From Euglena gracilis (lineage: Eukaryota > Euglenida > Euglenophyceae > Euglenales), in contig CP154955.1 of the NCBI GenBank assembly GCA_039621445.1, forward strand, positions 33,835,417 to 33,899,416: a stretch of 64,000 nt of DNA, read 5' to 3'. The position numbers were made by a program, and so were the translations under genes. Below the pieces are notes generated by a model that was not told the origin of the DNA, ran no database searches, and was given only the letters and a program-made list of their open reading frames with translations. The first letter of the stretch is position 1. Each line of letters opens with the position of its first letter. Positions 1 through 14,400 of this stretch are shown here, in pieces.

Positions 1-2437
1 CAGCCCCCGATTTGAGAAAAAAAATTGGTCACTGCGCGATACAAAAGAATTTTGTCAAATACAGCTAAAAATTGCTCAATTGACCCATTTTCACATTCAC
101 ACACAAAAGCAAACCCATCATCATCATCATCCGGCCCTTCGTCAAACAGATACAGAGTTTAACTAATAGCTAATGGTCATCAACGAGACTTGGAGGCAGG
201 CCTCATCAAACCTGTGCAAAATATGCAACAAACCTGAACCCCCCCCCCCAACTCAAAAATCTGACTTCCCAAAAATTTCAGTTTGCTACACATAATGACA
301 TGAACCCAAAAGAGTTGAAATAAAATTAATGCACAAGGGAGCACCATCATTCAGAACATTTGGTAGGAAACTCGCACCAGTTCTCCCGTGTTTAATAACT
401 CCTTGCGTTCACTGAAGGCTCTAGCACCATTTACAGCAATGGCGTTGGCAGAAAATTTACCAGACAAAATCAGTTTCTTGTGTCCCAATAAAAAAATGGC
501 CCCATCCGTTTGGCTTTCAGACCAAACTGATGGAGTTTCGGACAAATCTTCCAGTCCCCGACCCACAAACATAAGCCCTTGAGGGTGCTCCCGGGGGGGA
601 GGGGGTTAATAATCCCTGTTTCCGACAAATGGAAAAAGCAAACTCAACACGGGGTAAAAAAAAACCGACTCAAAAATCTGACCCCCCACCCGGTCCAGCA
701 GGGGGGGACACACCCTGTACAATGGTGGTCAGGGTGACTGATTTTTGTTCCGGTGCAGAATTAACCGGAACGACAAATTTTGCTCCACAAAATTGACTCT
801 GAAGGGCAAAAGTTTGCCAAAATGTCCAAAAATTTTGGTGTGAAGCGCACGCTGGGCACCCCCGCCCAGCGGGTTCGGTCCGGACCCCCCCCCCCGGCAA
901 GAGGGGGGTCCAGACCCTCACTTCGGCCCAGGAGGGTGGGTCCTCTAACCCTTACACCCTTCTCACTAGAATCTCTAGAATTGAACCCTCGTCCAACTCT
1001 ATCCTCATTGGGTTCTTGTTGAGAAAATGAGATCTCTGGATGCTTGAGAAAAGTCCCGGGTCATCGAGAAGGATCGCAATTTTTAAAGAAGAGGTAGTTT
1101 CGGACAGGAAGGAAGAAAGGTGAAAATGAGACTTCACCTCGTCTGGTGAACAGAGTCAGGTACGCTCGAAAACCATGCCATGGTGGGACCATGATGACAA
1201 AAACAGATGATAATCATAAAGCGCCAGGAAAGGAAAAATGTTTGGTTCCATGGGGGGGGCACCAGACCCCCCCCCCCATGGCACTGGGGGGGTGGTGGTT
1301 TGGACCCCCCTCCTCCCCTCCCCCTGTACAAAATCAATGCCCAATATCCTGCCCACCCCCGGGGGGTCCACTACCCCCCCCCAACCAAACACCAGAACAT
1401 ACGCTCGTGGGGCTTTTGACGGACAGCCGCCTGCGGCAGGGGGGATTTGGACCCTACGTGTGTGGTGTTTGTTGATTTCCTGAAGAGTTCCCATCAAACT
1501 GGGGTGGAGCCTTCGGGTGGCAGGGGTTGCATTTTAATTGCGACCCCGCAATTGTAGCGGCAACTTGGAGGGTTAGGATTTCCAAACCCAACAAACCAAA
1601 CTTCGACTTGATGCAATTAAGCCCTCCAGGGGGGTATTACAAACGCTTCAGCAGAAGCCTAGCCCCCCGGCCTTTTATAAAAAAAAAGCAAAGCAGCTTG
1701 TCCCTTGTGGACTGGCCTGGCATGACGAAGCAAAGAGACAACCGTCCTTTTTTGAGGTATATTTCAATTAAACCCTCCCCCCCAAATAATATCCCCCCCT
1801 CGGGGTCGGACTTCGGCGACCAAGTTAATACCCCCCCCAATCTCGGGTTGACGACCCGGATTTTGACCTGAAAATGTTGGTAAAAATCACAATCTCTGCC
1901 AACAAATTACAAAAAAAATCGATTCTTCTGGATCATCCGGCCTCCAAAAATGCTAAATTTCATGAGAAAGGATAAAAATGACCCCAAAGGGGTGTTTTCG
2001 GTGCTATTTTTGGTCCTATGGGACTTCGAAAAATTTCGAAAATTTTGGGCTGCTATCACCCCCACCCCCTCGGGCCGGGGCTTCGGGCGAAAAAATGTAA
2101 CAATAGTAACACCTGGGGGGGTGTTACTGGGGGGGGGGGTTATCATGTTCCAATAAAAAAAATTTTTTTCTCAATATTCAAAAATATCCAGATTCGGCAT
2201 CAGAAAAAACCCTCAGGGTCTTCAGGATCTCGTGAACAACCACCAATTTTTTTTCAAAATGCATTATGCATTCGGATGAGCACCTGCCAAAGAAGAAAAT
2301 AAAATAAAAAAAAATATTAAACGCATTTTCAGCCTCTTTGGAACAAATATCGCAAGAGTCAGAAACCCCACCACAGGCATGAACTGCTCCGAATCTTGAG
2401 GAAGATACAGCCGTACCGGCATGAGGCAAACTAGTCC
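1..2437. other. Non-coding, repeat-rich flank
   Basis: No coding region could be supported here. The stretch contains many runs of C or G, often as facing pairs that would form hairpins, for example around 860-910, 1240-1390 and 2100-2145. Open frames of 60-115 codons exist on both strands but overlap each other, are rich in proline/glycine from the homopolymers, and show no recognisable domain. It lies 3' of the minus-strand dioxygenase gene that ends at 2438. Confidence 0.5.
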
Positions 2438-5400
2438 TCACTCGTAAGTCACCGACGCATACACTTTTCGGCTGCCAGGAGGAGAGAACCCCATTCGGCC
2501 ATGCATAGCCAAGAGGTTGTCGCACACAAGCAGGTCCCCTGACTCTTGAGGCACAACGATTGTGTGCTCCCAAACCTGGAGGGGGGAAAACGATTTCACT
2601 GAAAGAAAGAACGTCATTTCTTCCAAAAGATTGACAAAGAGACAATATGGTGGAAAAATGTCGCTGAAAAAAATTGGGAATACAACACTCTTATGACATG
2701 ATTCCTTGATTCAAGGCATTCATAAAAAAAAGGCTTTTGAGCAATTGGCACACCACTTCCCGAAGGTAATCAATAATTTCAGCAGGAATCCGAGTGCCAT
2801 CGCCATAGTAGCAATCCACTGGCCATCCCTCCGTGTCCGTCTTTGCCTTGTTCACAAACAGTGGGTGGTGGGTGTAGAAAGTCATGTGCTGGGCATGGAT
2901 CTGGTTGAACCAGGCCTTTTCGCCAGTCTTGGGGTGGGTCTTCGTCACGGGGAAGACTTGCCAATAAGTGAGCGAGTTGTCATCTCCCCATTTCCACTTG
3001 TACCTGCAAATAGAAATAGAACTCTTCAACTGCCCACCCGGAGGTTTTCTTAACACATTTGAGGGGGTCCACAGCTGGAAAAAGAACTCTTCTCCAGGGC
3101 AGTCATGGGGAAAAAACCCCCTCTCAGTTCAATGCAAAACCTAATGCAAAACCTGCAGGAAAAATGCAAAAAGAACAAGAACAAGGAGAAATGCAGGGCA
3201 GTCCTTGGAGGACTTGACGGCCAATGGCTTGTCCCGTGCTTGAACTGGGTCAGAAACAAAAGGCTGAAAAACCGAAGTTGAAAAACCTTTTTTCGACGCT
3301 TTTGGGTAAACTTGCAATCAAGGATGCCAGGGTCCACTTTTTTGATAAAGGATAAAATTATTTGTAAACTGCCCCCCCCCCCCCAATAATACAAAAGGAC
3401 ATTCCGGCTTGCTGAAAATTTCAGGGGTTTGTTTCGGTTGATTCCGGAATATTTGGGGATTTATTCCAGTTGTTCTGGCAAATTTCTGCAAATAAAAAGT
3501 CAAAAAAAACGTACATTTTTTCTTCGAAAGTTCCATACGTTCGGCTGAAACTTCAATTTCGGAATGTTCCAGAGTCTATTTTACAGGGGGGGGGGGGAAC
3601 GGCACACATCTCTTTAAGGAACCCGGGGGGGGGGGGTTGCTGGGCTAGGACTAGGAATTTGGTCTGGCAAGCCCGCCCCCCCCGGTGGGGGGGGACTGGA
3701 CGAGTAATGGCACGAAGCCGGGACCCCTAACCCCCCCCCCTACCCCCTAACCCCCCCCCTAACCCCCCCTACCCCCTAACCCCCCCAACCCCCCCCCCTA
3801 CCCCCTAACCCCCCCCTACCCCCTACCCCCCCCCTCCCCCTAACCCCCCTCCTCCCCCCCAACCCCCCCCCCCCTACCCCCCCTACCAGAAGCAGAATAA
3901 CACCGAATTTTTTGAGGAAAGAGCGGGTCGTATGCAAATGTTCGGCACGGCTCCGCCCCCCCCGACCCCTCCCCCCAGAACCAAAATAACACAATCCCAA
4001 ATTTGGAAAAATTTTTTGAGGAAAGAGCGGGTCATATGCAACTGTCCGGCACGGCGGGGGGGGGCTACGCCCCCCCCCAGAACCAAAATAACCCAATCCC
4101 AAATTTGGAAAATTTTTTGAGGAAAGAGCGGGTCGTATGCAACTGTCCGGCACGGCGGTGGGGGGGGGGGGCTCCGCCCCCCCCCCCCCCGAACCCCCCC
4201 CCCAGAACCAAAATAACACAATCCCAAATTTGGAAAAATTTTTTGAGGAAAGAGCGGGTCGTATGCAACTGTCCCCCCAACCCCCCCCCCTAACCCCTCC
4301 TAACCCCCCCCCTAACCCCCTACCCCCTAACCCCCCCCCCTACCCCCTAACCCCCCCCCTAACCCCTAACCCCCCCCCCCTACCCCCTAACCCCCTAACC
4401 CCCCCCCTACCCATTCCCCACTTCGTGCCATATGTGGGACCCCGGCTGGACCCGAACCGGGGCGAGCTGGACTGAAATCGGAAAAAGGCCCAAAAATGTC
4501 CTGCAGAACAGTTTTGAAAAAATGATGCATCTGAAACCCCCACCAAAATGGCCCAAAGGCCCCCAAACTCCATTTTTGGCCACTTTTGAACACAGTTTTT
4601 CAAAAAATTTCGGCGCTTTGCGCCGAAAAATTTTGGGCTGGACCCCCAAAAAGGGGCTGGCTAGCTAGGTAGCAGCACCCCCCCCCCCGGGGGGGGGGGC
4701 TGCTGCGGCTGGGCTGGGCCCAAATCGGGGCTGGCTGCAGCCGCCCCCCCGGGGGGGGGGGGTTCGCAAAACCTTAGACAGATGTATGGCGAACGGTTTT
4801 TTTTGGGTGTTCTTTTTAATTTTTGGCAAGATTGGCAAGTACCCGCCCCCCCCCCCCCGGCCGGGTTCCTGCAACCTGTGACCGGGGGGGGGGGTCGTAA
4901 CACCCCCATGACCTGCAACCTGCGACCAGGGGGTGGTCGTAAGTGAAGGGGCGGTTGTAGGTAAGGTGGTGTTAAAATTTTCGCAACCTGTGACCGAGGG
5001 GGGGGTCATAACACCCCCATGACCTGCAACCTGCGGTGGTCGTAAATGAGGGGTGGTCGTACGACAAGGGGGGGGGGGGTACATCAAAATGTGTTTGGAT
5101 ATATTTTCTGGAGAAGTCAGAAAGGTTTTTTCAGCAGTCCTCTTCAGCAGAAAAGTGTGTAATTAAGTGCAACTTTTTTGCCTTTTTGAGGAAGGTGTCC
5201 TATTGCGTCCCCCCCCCAATAAACATTCCCGTCAAGTTTGTTACTTGTGCTCATTTGGGCTTGAGGGAGAAGGTAATTTTTTGATATTCAGCTAAACAGT
5301 GCCATACAAAATTTCAAAGTCATTCCACATGAACTGATTTATGATGATGGAGGGTTGGAAATTGAGGCTCTTGATTGCAGCCCCCTGTTATTGACCATTG

Positions 5401-8400
5401 GCATTTATTTCCTTCTTTCCAAATCTCAGCAATAAATAAAGGCGCAAAAAATCAAGAAAATGCAAAAATTGCCCAAGAAATGAAAGCATGCTTCCATTTG
5501 ACCTCCAACTCCCCTCCACCCAACAAGGGCTCCCAGCAGGGCTGGATGTCATAACCCCCCCCCAAAAATAAGACCCCCCCCCTGGGCCGATCGAGCAAAA
5601 ATCCAAAAATAAGACCCCCCCCCAAAATAAGACCCCCCTTTACGGCGCAAAGCGCCGGGGACGGTGAAATTTTCCCCTGAAAAATGACCCAAAAACCCAA
5701 TCTCATACACAAAAATGATGAAATTTCAAAAATTTTCGGATTTTTGAAGTGCAAAAAAAAACATGGTAAATGTCAATTTACACCAATTTTCACATGGCGC
5801 GAAGCGCCGAAGGAAAAATTTTAGTCCTCTTGGGAACCTGAAAAATGGTGTTTTTTTCGGTCAAGAAAAAATCCAAAAATAAGAGGCTTCCAGCAACGGA
5901 CCCAAAAATAACACCCGGGTCTTATTTTAGGGGGGGGTTATAGCACAGAAATTAAATTGCCAAATCCCAGCGAAAGCAAGCCAACTCCCGGGAGAAAAAT
6001 TATTTCTGGCACACTTGGGACGTTGTCTTGGGACGTTGGGGGGGGGGTATCCTTTCATGGAGCCTGCTGCGTAGATTGAGGAACAAATCCCCTCCAGCTG
6101 GAGCAAACGTTAACTCAACCCAAACCCAGCAACAAACAAACCCCTGGTCCCCGAGGTAGGCTTCAACAAATTCTTTGTCTGGGCTGATGTTGTCCTCCCA
6201 ATTGTTGTAATGGGCATTGGCTCGGCATGGGTAATACACCTGCATGCCACGGAAAGTTGCAATCAGTGGATAAAAGGCCACAGATGCTATCCATCATCAA
6301 TGTAAGTTGGTCAGGAATACAGCTATCGCACACATCTTTAAATGCACTTCAAGTAGCTTCTTCATCACATTCACATGAAAAAAAAAAGAAAAATAACAAA
6401 ATGAAGAATGAAAATAATTGAAAAATATGCAAAAAATTAAAATAATTAAATAAAAATTCAAAAATTAGAAAATAAAACAACATACCAAACAATTTTAAAA
6501 AGTGGGAAAATGCAAATAGGAAAATATACTTTGTTAAAAAGGTTGTTTTGGGTGCCAGGCAGGCTTGATTGGGAATCTCAGAGGGGGAAGGGGTGGGGGG
6601 ACCCCTTCCAAAACGGGGGGGGGGACCCCCCTCCTACCTCCAGTTTTCGGTCGCCGGAACTTCTCGCCGTTGAGTGCAAAATTTCATATTGCAGGGATCC
6701 TCACATTTCCGTGCTGGTCGAGGCCTAAATGTATCCATGATTTTCCGTGATTTTTTGTGAAGTTCCTGTTTCCGGTAAAGATCAAAAGCCACATTCCATT
6801 CTGCACCGGAGCCATATTTGGGGGTTGCTTCGTTGCGATTGCAGGTTGTTTCTCCTTATTATTGTCCTGGAGATCCCCCAGGGGATTTGCACCCCTGAGG
6901 CCTATGAGAGGACTCCCGCCTCACAGCAAGAACACAAAAAGCGAACAGAACCGGAGGCGAATGCCTGCCTTACTCCTTATTATATATTATATATTTTCTA
7001 TTATTATATATTATTTACTATTATTCCTTACAATTTTGTTATCCCAGAATCCAATACAATCCAGATTGCCTGAGAATGCAGCATGCAAAACAGAAAAGCA
7101 TTTTTTTTAAAAAGCACCTTGCAAATGTTGTTCAAAATGTGGCTGACACAGGGCACCCACTTGGCTTGACGATACACCTTTGTCAAAGGTTCAGAAAAAT
7201 GGCCTTAAGATACAAAACACTTTCACTTGTAAAGGGTCTTCATGCAATCCTTGTCTATCACTTGTACTTTACCCTTTGCAGTCCAGCAACCCCCAATTGA
7301 ACCCCCACCGACTGTGCATTTTCAACTGTGGGTGATTTACTGCAGGGTACTCATTTGGCCCCATCTGGACCATTTCTTAGGCCGCCGGATTCGCACTTAA
7401 AGGTTTTTCCTTTAGAATTGGCGCATTTGCACAAATTTGCAATTTCTACCCTGACACAGAGAAAACAATATATGAACCGTTGCACCCTCTATTGGAGGGA
7501 GGTGACTCCAGGTCATTTGGTACGCATGTTGCTCACCGAGTGACGCGAAGAGGGACGAGAATGAGAGTGGTGCTCTCAAATGTCAAACAGGTGGAATTTT
7601 TTTTCTGCGCTGCGTGCGCCGCGGCAGCGCTGCATGCGCCGCGGCAGCGCCGCATGCGCTGCGGCATAGCCATCCCAATTATCCCATGTCCGTGCCGCGA
7701 CAAAAAAAAAGCATGCGCCGTGGGAACGTCATTGGTGCGCCGCGGCAGCGTTTCAGGTGCGCCGTGGGTGTGACAATTGTACGCCACGTGCGCCGCGGAA
7801 AAAAAATTTTGCGCCGCGGCAAACTTTGCCGCGGCACACTAAATAAAAGTCTGGACCTTCCCCCTGGGGGTGAAAAAAACGAAAAAAAGCGGCACAAGAA
7901 TGGGACCTTTACTGCCCCTCTTGCTCCCCTGGCTGTTTCCCCGGTGTCCTCAAACTGCTGGCGGTGTACGTCCTGGGTGTTTGCCGGACTGCTTCGCTTG
8001 CTTGGTGTGGTGTTTTTGGTGAGTTTGACAAAGCGCGGGGAGGAGGTGCCAGGGTGTGTGGGTGTGGTGTGACTGGAAGGAAGCTGGAAGGAAGGACATA
8101 GGGAAAGGAGTGCGGGGTGTTTGCAAATGATGCGAAGGGGGGGAAGAAACTGTCCATAGGGGAAAGAAAAGGATGGGTGTCTCCCAACTTATGCCCGGGA
8201 TCCGCACAACCAGTCTTGTTGCAAAGAACCCAGCAGAAGATGCCCAACCCTTTCTGGGTGATTTGGGCCAGCCAGAGACCATTTTTATGTCCGCCGACCA
8301 GTCTGCTTAGGAATTTGTTCATGGGAGGGGGGCTGAAAAGTCGGCGATATTGACCCGTTAGCACATCAGAGTGGGTGTTTCACCGACTAGTCGGCCAACT

Positions 8401-11400
8401 ATCCACCACCCCGTCTCGCCGACTAGCTACCGACCAGGCCTAGTCGGTCAACAAATTGGGCTCTCATTTTCACATGAATATTGGGATCTTGTCATTTGAA
8501 ATCACCTAAAACGGGATTTCAGTGATTTTTGGGGAGGGGCTCTCAAGTTGGGGGGAGGAAACTGAAGTTAGGGAGGAAAATAATTTTTTGACCCCAAATT
8601 TGCCCCAGGCAGCCCTTTTCTGACCCATTTTCGCCCATTATTTCCAGCTGCCAAAAGGCGGCTGGACAGTGACAGATTTTCGCGTTCGGGGGCCAAAAAT
8701 GAACACTCGTTCATGGCACGAGGCTGGAAAGGAGCTGCTGGCTGGCTGGACTATCTGGGGGGTGGGGTCAAATTTTCTTAAGCAACGCCCTGGCAGGTTT
8801 CTATATACAAATTGTGGCTGAGCCCAGATTTCAGCCTGAAACCGTGTTCAGCAGGGGGGCCCCCTGCTGAACACGGTTTCAGGCTGAAATCTGGGTCAGC
8901 CACAATTTGTCTAAACCGTGTTCAGAGCCCGCCAAATGCCTGCCCTGAAACTCGTGGTCTAATGGAAACCGTGTCATTGCCACAGGCGCCCCTAATGGAA
9001 ACCGTGTCATTGCCCCACGCGCCCCTAATGGAAGCCGTGTCATTTATTGCCACAGGCGCACCGTCTCACCCCCCTCTTTTCCTCCGCTCACAGCCTTCCC
9101 ATGGCTAAACGCACGGCCAACTTTGTGAATGGCATTTTGCCACCTCCCCTTGAAATGGAACTGTTCTTGGCTGCTCTCGCGGTGTACCAGCAAGATGCCA
9201 AGAAACCGTTGGGAGCTGGAACCCAGCCTGTTGTTCGATGAAGCGAGCTTCATCGAACAGCTGTCGGGAAGCATGTTCGTTTCAGGGAATCGTCGGGCAA
9301 CCTCTTTTCATACATGCGTGAATGCCGTCGCTTGGGCATTCCGGAAAACCACCACCGAGGGAGTTGTGTTGCCTTCTGCAGAGCGCCAATGTTGCCAACG
9401 TTGATCTCACCCAACTGCCCGTGCCGACAACCACCTCCGTCTGCCTCAAAACAGAGGACAACGACGGGCTGGCAACCATAAATTCACTTAGTGAGGGGGC
9501 CGAAAATCTTTAAAATTTTGTTTGACAAAAACCTGACCCTTGGCGCACAACCCACACACTCACTCTTGAAACCCCCCCCCCCGGGAGGGATCACATGTGT
9601 TCAGTTAATCTATGCCGGTAACGGCGCGGAACGTTGTGCGCTGGTCAACTTGGGCAAATTACTGCCCCCCACCCCTGAGTGAGGAGAACGCGGTCCTCAA
9701 TCAGGACCTGTCCTCTGTTCCCTTCCTCTTCCCACCAGGGAGTCCGCTCCTGCGCCTGCACCACCCCCCCCCGACCAACCCCCTGTGCGCCCTGCTGACC
9801 ACGAATTTCAGGGCAGGCTGAACACGGTTTTCAAGACAGACGCCCGTTCGTGTCAAAAGGTTTTCAAGACAGGCGCCCGTTGGTGTTGAACGGTTTTCTA
9901 CACACAAATTGTGGCTGAGCCCAGATTTCAGCCTGAAAATGTGTTCAGCAGGGGGGCCCCCGAAGGGGACCGACCCCTGGACACGTTTTCAGGCTGAAAT
10001 CTGGGTCAGCCACAATTTGTTTAAAAACGTGTTCAGAGCCCGCCAAATGCCTGCCCTGAAATTTGTCGTCATGATTCACGCCAGGGGTCAAAAACGCGAA
10101 AATGTGAAATTCGGAAGGAAAAAAAGGTGCCCTAATGGAAAACGTGCCTTACCACAGATGCCGTAATGGAAAACGTGTCATTGCCACAGATGCCGTAATG
10201 GAAAATGTGTCAATGCCACAGATGCCGTAATGGAAAAACGTGTCAATGCCACAGATGCCGTAATGGAAAACGTGTCACCCCCCCTTTTTTTCGCAGCCCT
10301 CCCACTACGGCTAAACGCTTCGTGAATGGTCATTTGCCACCTCCCCCTAGGACAGAACTGTTCCTGGCTGCTCTTGCGGTATACCAGCAAGATGCCAAGA
10401 AGCCGAAGGTTGACCCCCTTCATGGCACCTTGCTGGCACAGGGCAACACGAAGAAAAAGTCTGGCACCGTAGGTGCAGAGCTTGTTGCTGTTGTAAACTG
10501 TTTGGAGTTCGCCAAAATGTGTCAACATCGGCAAGCATCTTATCCTGAGCTGGATGATTTCTTTGTTGCCTGGACGGGATGGGAGCTGGAACCCATGATC
10601 GATGAGGCGAGTGTCATTGAACAATGTGTGGCCCAATGTGAGCAGCAGTCGGGAACTCCCAAAGCCCAGCAGTTTCGGGAATTCCCAAAAATCCAAATTG
10701 TGTCGAGATGAACAAAGTTGTGTGTGACGCCTGCGGTTTGGCATATCATTTTCATTGCCAAGATTTGCGGCGGCCACCAAAGTATGGCTCTTTTTTGTGT
10801 AAAGTGTGTCGTCTTCCGTGACGTCTCCCACTGCTTGTCGTTGTGCTCCAAGGCAACTTCTGGTCGTTTCCTGTGTTGTAGAGTGCCCCCGACCCGCCTC
10901 ACCCGTTGAGGACCACCCCGGCCTCTCAAACTGTCGCCGAATTTTCATGCCAGCTCTTTTCCATCTTACACTTGATTGCCACAGATGCCGTAATGGAAAA
11001 CGTGTCATTGCCACAGATGCCGTAATGGAAAACGTGTCATTGCCACAGATGCCCTCATGGAAAACGTGTTCATGACCACGAATTTCAGGGCAGGCATTTG
11101 GCGGGCTGAACACGTTTTTAAGACAGGCGCACAAAAAAAAATCAAAAAACCACCGTACGGGTTACTAATTGTCGAACGTTGTTCAAGACAGGGGTGCGGG
11201 CCATGCGAAACAGGCTTCAGACAAATCGACTGCACTCACTGACGGTTTTAACAAGGGTGCCGGGCGGCCTGGCGCTCTGAGGCTGCCCCCGGCCCCCATG
11301 CTAAAACCATTAGTGGCAGTTGATTTTTGTATATCAAAGCCTGCGGTCGTTGGTAAACACAAGGTGTGGGTGAAAATGCATCATGACAGGGCTGCTGGCT

Positions 11401-14400
11401 GGAAAAAGGTGCCACTAGCCCTGAGGGAAAGAACCCTTGGAATGTGGACCTCAACAAAGCAAACCCACCTGGTAGGTGACACCCAACTTCTCGAACTTTT
11501 CCACGACCTTTGCGTCCAGACTCTTGTACACAGCCCTGATGTCTGTCAACGGCCATTCTCCTGCAAAAATGGCAAGAGAGATGAATAAACAGAGAACAGG
11601 GAGATGATAACCAGAAATGAAGCACATGATTTAACAAATGCGAACTGACGTTTGAACCAGGCTTTTGCTTAAGGACCCGGGGGGAGGGGGGCTGGCTAGC
11701 CAATCGGCTAGACACTGGAAAAAAATGGACTAGCTAGCCCCCCCCCCCCCCCCCGGGGGGGGGGGGGTCCGGGGGTCCCCCCAACTGGGGGGGAAATTTT
11801 TCCTCCGGCGCTATGCGCCGAGGTGGAAACGAGGTTTTTAATAGGTTTTTGGCTGATTTTGTTCCAAAAAAAATTCCCAAAAATGGCCAAAAACGGGCAT
11901 TTTTGGCCATCTTTGGGGGTCCCAAAAAAAATTCCAGCGCTTTGCGCCGGTCAATGGAAAAAAAATTCCACTAGCTAACCCTGCTAGCAGACCCCCCGGG
12001 GGGGGTCTGCTAGAAATCCCACAAGCCAAATTTGGACTAGCTGCAGTCCAGCCCCCCCGGGGGGGGGGGAGGGTACTGCAATCCCTGAGCAAAAGCCTGG
12101 TTTGAACGGATGGAGGAAACATGTAATGATCCTTGACCGAAAGAGCAAAAGCCTGGTCCTGGCCAGACCTCTGTTTAGTGTGTATCAACGATACACACCG
12201 ATACACAAATTTTTTTTGCCGATACACACCGACACACAAAAAGTTTTTGCCGATACACACTGATACACAAAAAATTTTTGCCAATACACACCGATACACA
12301 ATTTTTTTTTGCCGACACACACCGACACACAAAATTTTTACAAAAATGGGGGAAAAACACAGGTTAATCTTTTGACACCATTGCCACAGAGCTATGTGGA
12401 CATTGGCCCCAGCTCAACCCGTAAAGCGTGGTTGGGAATCTCACCCTACTATTGTGGTTGGGGGAGGGGCGTCTCTCCCTCAATGGCAAATGCAGAGGCC
12501 CAGATACATCTGCGCATGTCCATACCCTTCTCCTTTTTTGAATTTTAGTTTTTTTGTTTTTTTCTTTTTTTGAGACGTTCAACACATACAGAATCTGTCA
12601 AGGTGTGCTGCTTGTAGCTGCACTGATTTGCTTCTTGACGTCTTCCACTAACTGCCTCACGCCAGGGGGGGTTCTCATCTGTGCCATATCGTCAATGCTG
12701 AGAAATGGGAAAGTCTCTTTGGAGCAAATTTTTCATTTCGAAAAGCCGATTACAAACTCAAAAAAAACCCGATACACAATTTTTTTTGGCCGATACACAC
12801 CGATACACAAATTATTTTTTGCCAATACGCACCGATACACAAAAGTTATTTTGCCGGTACACACGATACACAAATTTTTTTTGCCGATACACACTAAACA
12901 GAGGTCTGGTACTGGCCCATCATCATCATCAAAAAGTTTCCAGCCTGGGTGATTCCGAAACATCTTGCGGGTTATGTCATCACCCACCTCCTGTGCCATA
13001 ACCATGGGCTCCACTGTGCAGCGTGGTGCTTGAGCTTTTTTTTATTTCTCTGGGGGGGGTCCACTGGCTGGCCATTTTGCAGACACCGGAAAGCGGACAA
13101 GCTAGACCACCTGGGGGGAGGGGGAGTCCGGTGCTGCGCGGGGTGGAAATGAGGTATTTACAGCCGACAGACACAATTGTCGGACCCGGCCAGACATTTT
13201 TGTTGGCCCCCACTGGGCAGGAAATGGGAGAACAGAGGACATTTCTATAGAGCCCCAGGGGACATGAATAGTTGACCCTCTGACCCATGAAATTTAGGCC
13301 CTCATGGACAATTTTGTGGGGAAACCTGTCTAAAACAATCTGAACCAAGGAACTTAAAATTTCACAGCAGATGCTAAGATTCACCTTTGAGAGCCTGCAC
13401 ACTGATCGTACAAGATGACTTCGCATCCCCCATGCTATGTACCAAACCAAACTTGTCCACCTAAAAATTCACGAAAAATGCCTTTTCAGAAGAAATTGTT
13501 GACTATCAAGATGGTGATCAGGGACATACTAGCAGTGGCTGAAAACTTCCCCCCCCGAAAATTTCCCCCCCCCTCAAATCGGCCAGATTTTAACGGTTCT
13601 ACCTTGTGCTTCCAGGGGTCCGAAAATTTCCCCCCCCCCCTTGAAAAAGCCCGGTCCCCCCCCTCCAAAAAAGTCAACAAAGGCGCAAGGCAAGGACTTT
13701 TTGGAAGGAATTCCTTTTTTATACATGCCGTGGTAGCGACTTTTTGTCCTTGTGAACCATCATGAAACAAATGTTGTAGTCCAATGCAAAATGGTCTTCA
13801 ACAAACAGCCATATTTGAGTTTCGTGTACCAACAGGTGCTATGTCCATCTTAGGTTCAGAATATAACTAACATAGAACATATGATACATGGTAAGATATA
13901 TAACATGGGAAAATATCCTCAAAAGGCCTGTTTCAGACCTCTCTGTTTTGTGAAACCCGACAAAATAAAAAGTTTTCCGGGGTTTGTAATTCTAAAAGAT
14001 GTGGCCCAGGTGGCATTTCCCCCTCCCCCTCATTGGCCAAAACAGGGGACCCAGGCCGGAAACTCATTGAGAATGCTGTTGTTGTGGATATGCTGGGGCC
14101 ATACTATTGTAATTTGCATGGGTGGATGGAAAAAGGCTGCAAGAATATTTGTTATTTGGTTGTGAGGTGCATGTGCGCAAACATTTTGAGGGTAAATTGG
14201 TTGTATAAGCACCGCCTCTTGGGTTTTTCAGTACTACGATTTTCTTCTTCTTCTTCTTCTTCTATCCTTGCACTCGTCTCTGAAAACGGCATTTTGCGAC
14301 GGGAATCTGAATATTTTATACAATTTTGTAAATTTGATCTCAGCATTAGAGGCCCCCAAAAATTCATGTGTTTCTGACTCAAACATTGGTCAAACATGGG

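Noticed and set aside
7533-8364. Overlapping frames of 70-152 codons around the GCGCCGCGGCA repeats
   Set aside because: Composition-driven, open on both strands, and no recognisable domain.
12186-12890. CRISPR-like regular repeats of about 33 bp
   Set aside because: The units are contiguous tandem repeats without unique spacers, they are mirrored at both ends of a TIR element, and the genome is eukaryotic.
12890-13015. Minus-strand peptide VGDDITRKMFRNHPGWKLFDDDD as an extra dioxygenase exon
   Set aside because: The flanking exons at 15943-16060 and 11469-11560 join directly with a split Gly codon and an intact family alignment, leaving no room for it. It may be a fragment of something else in the intron.
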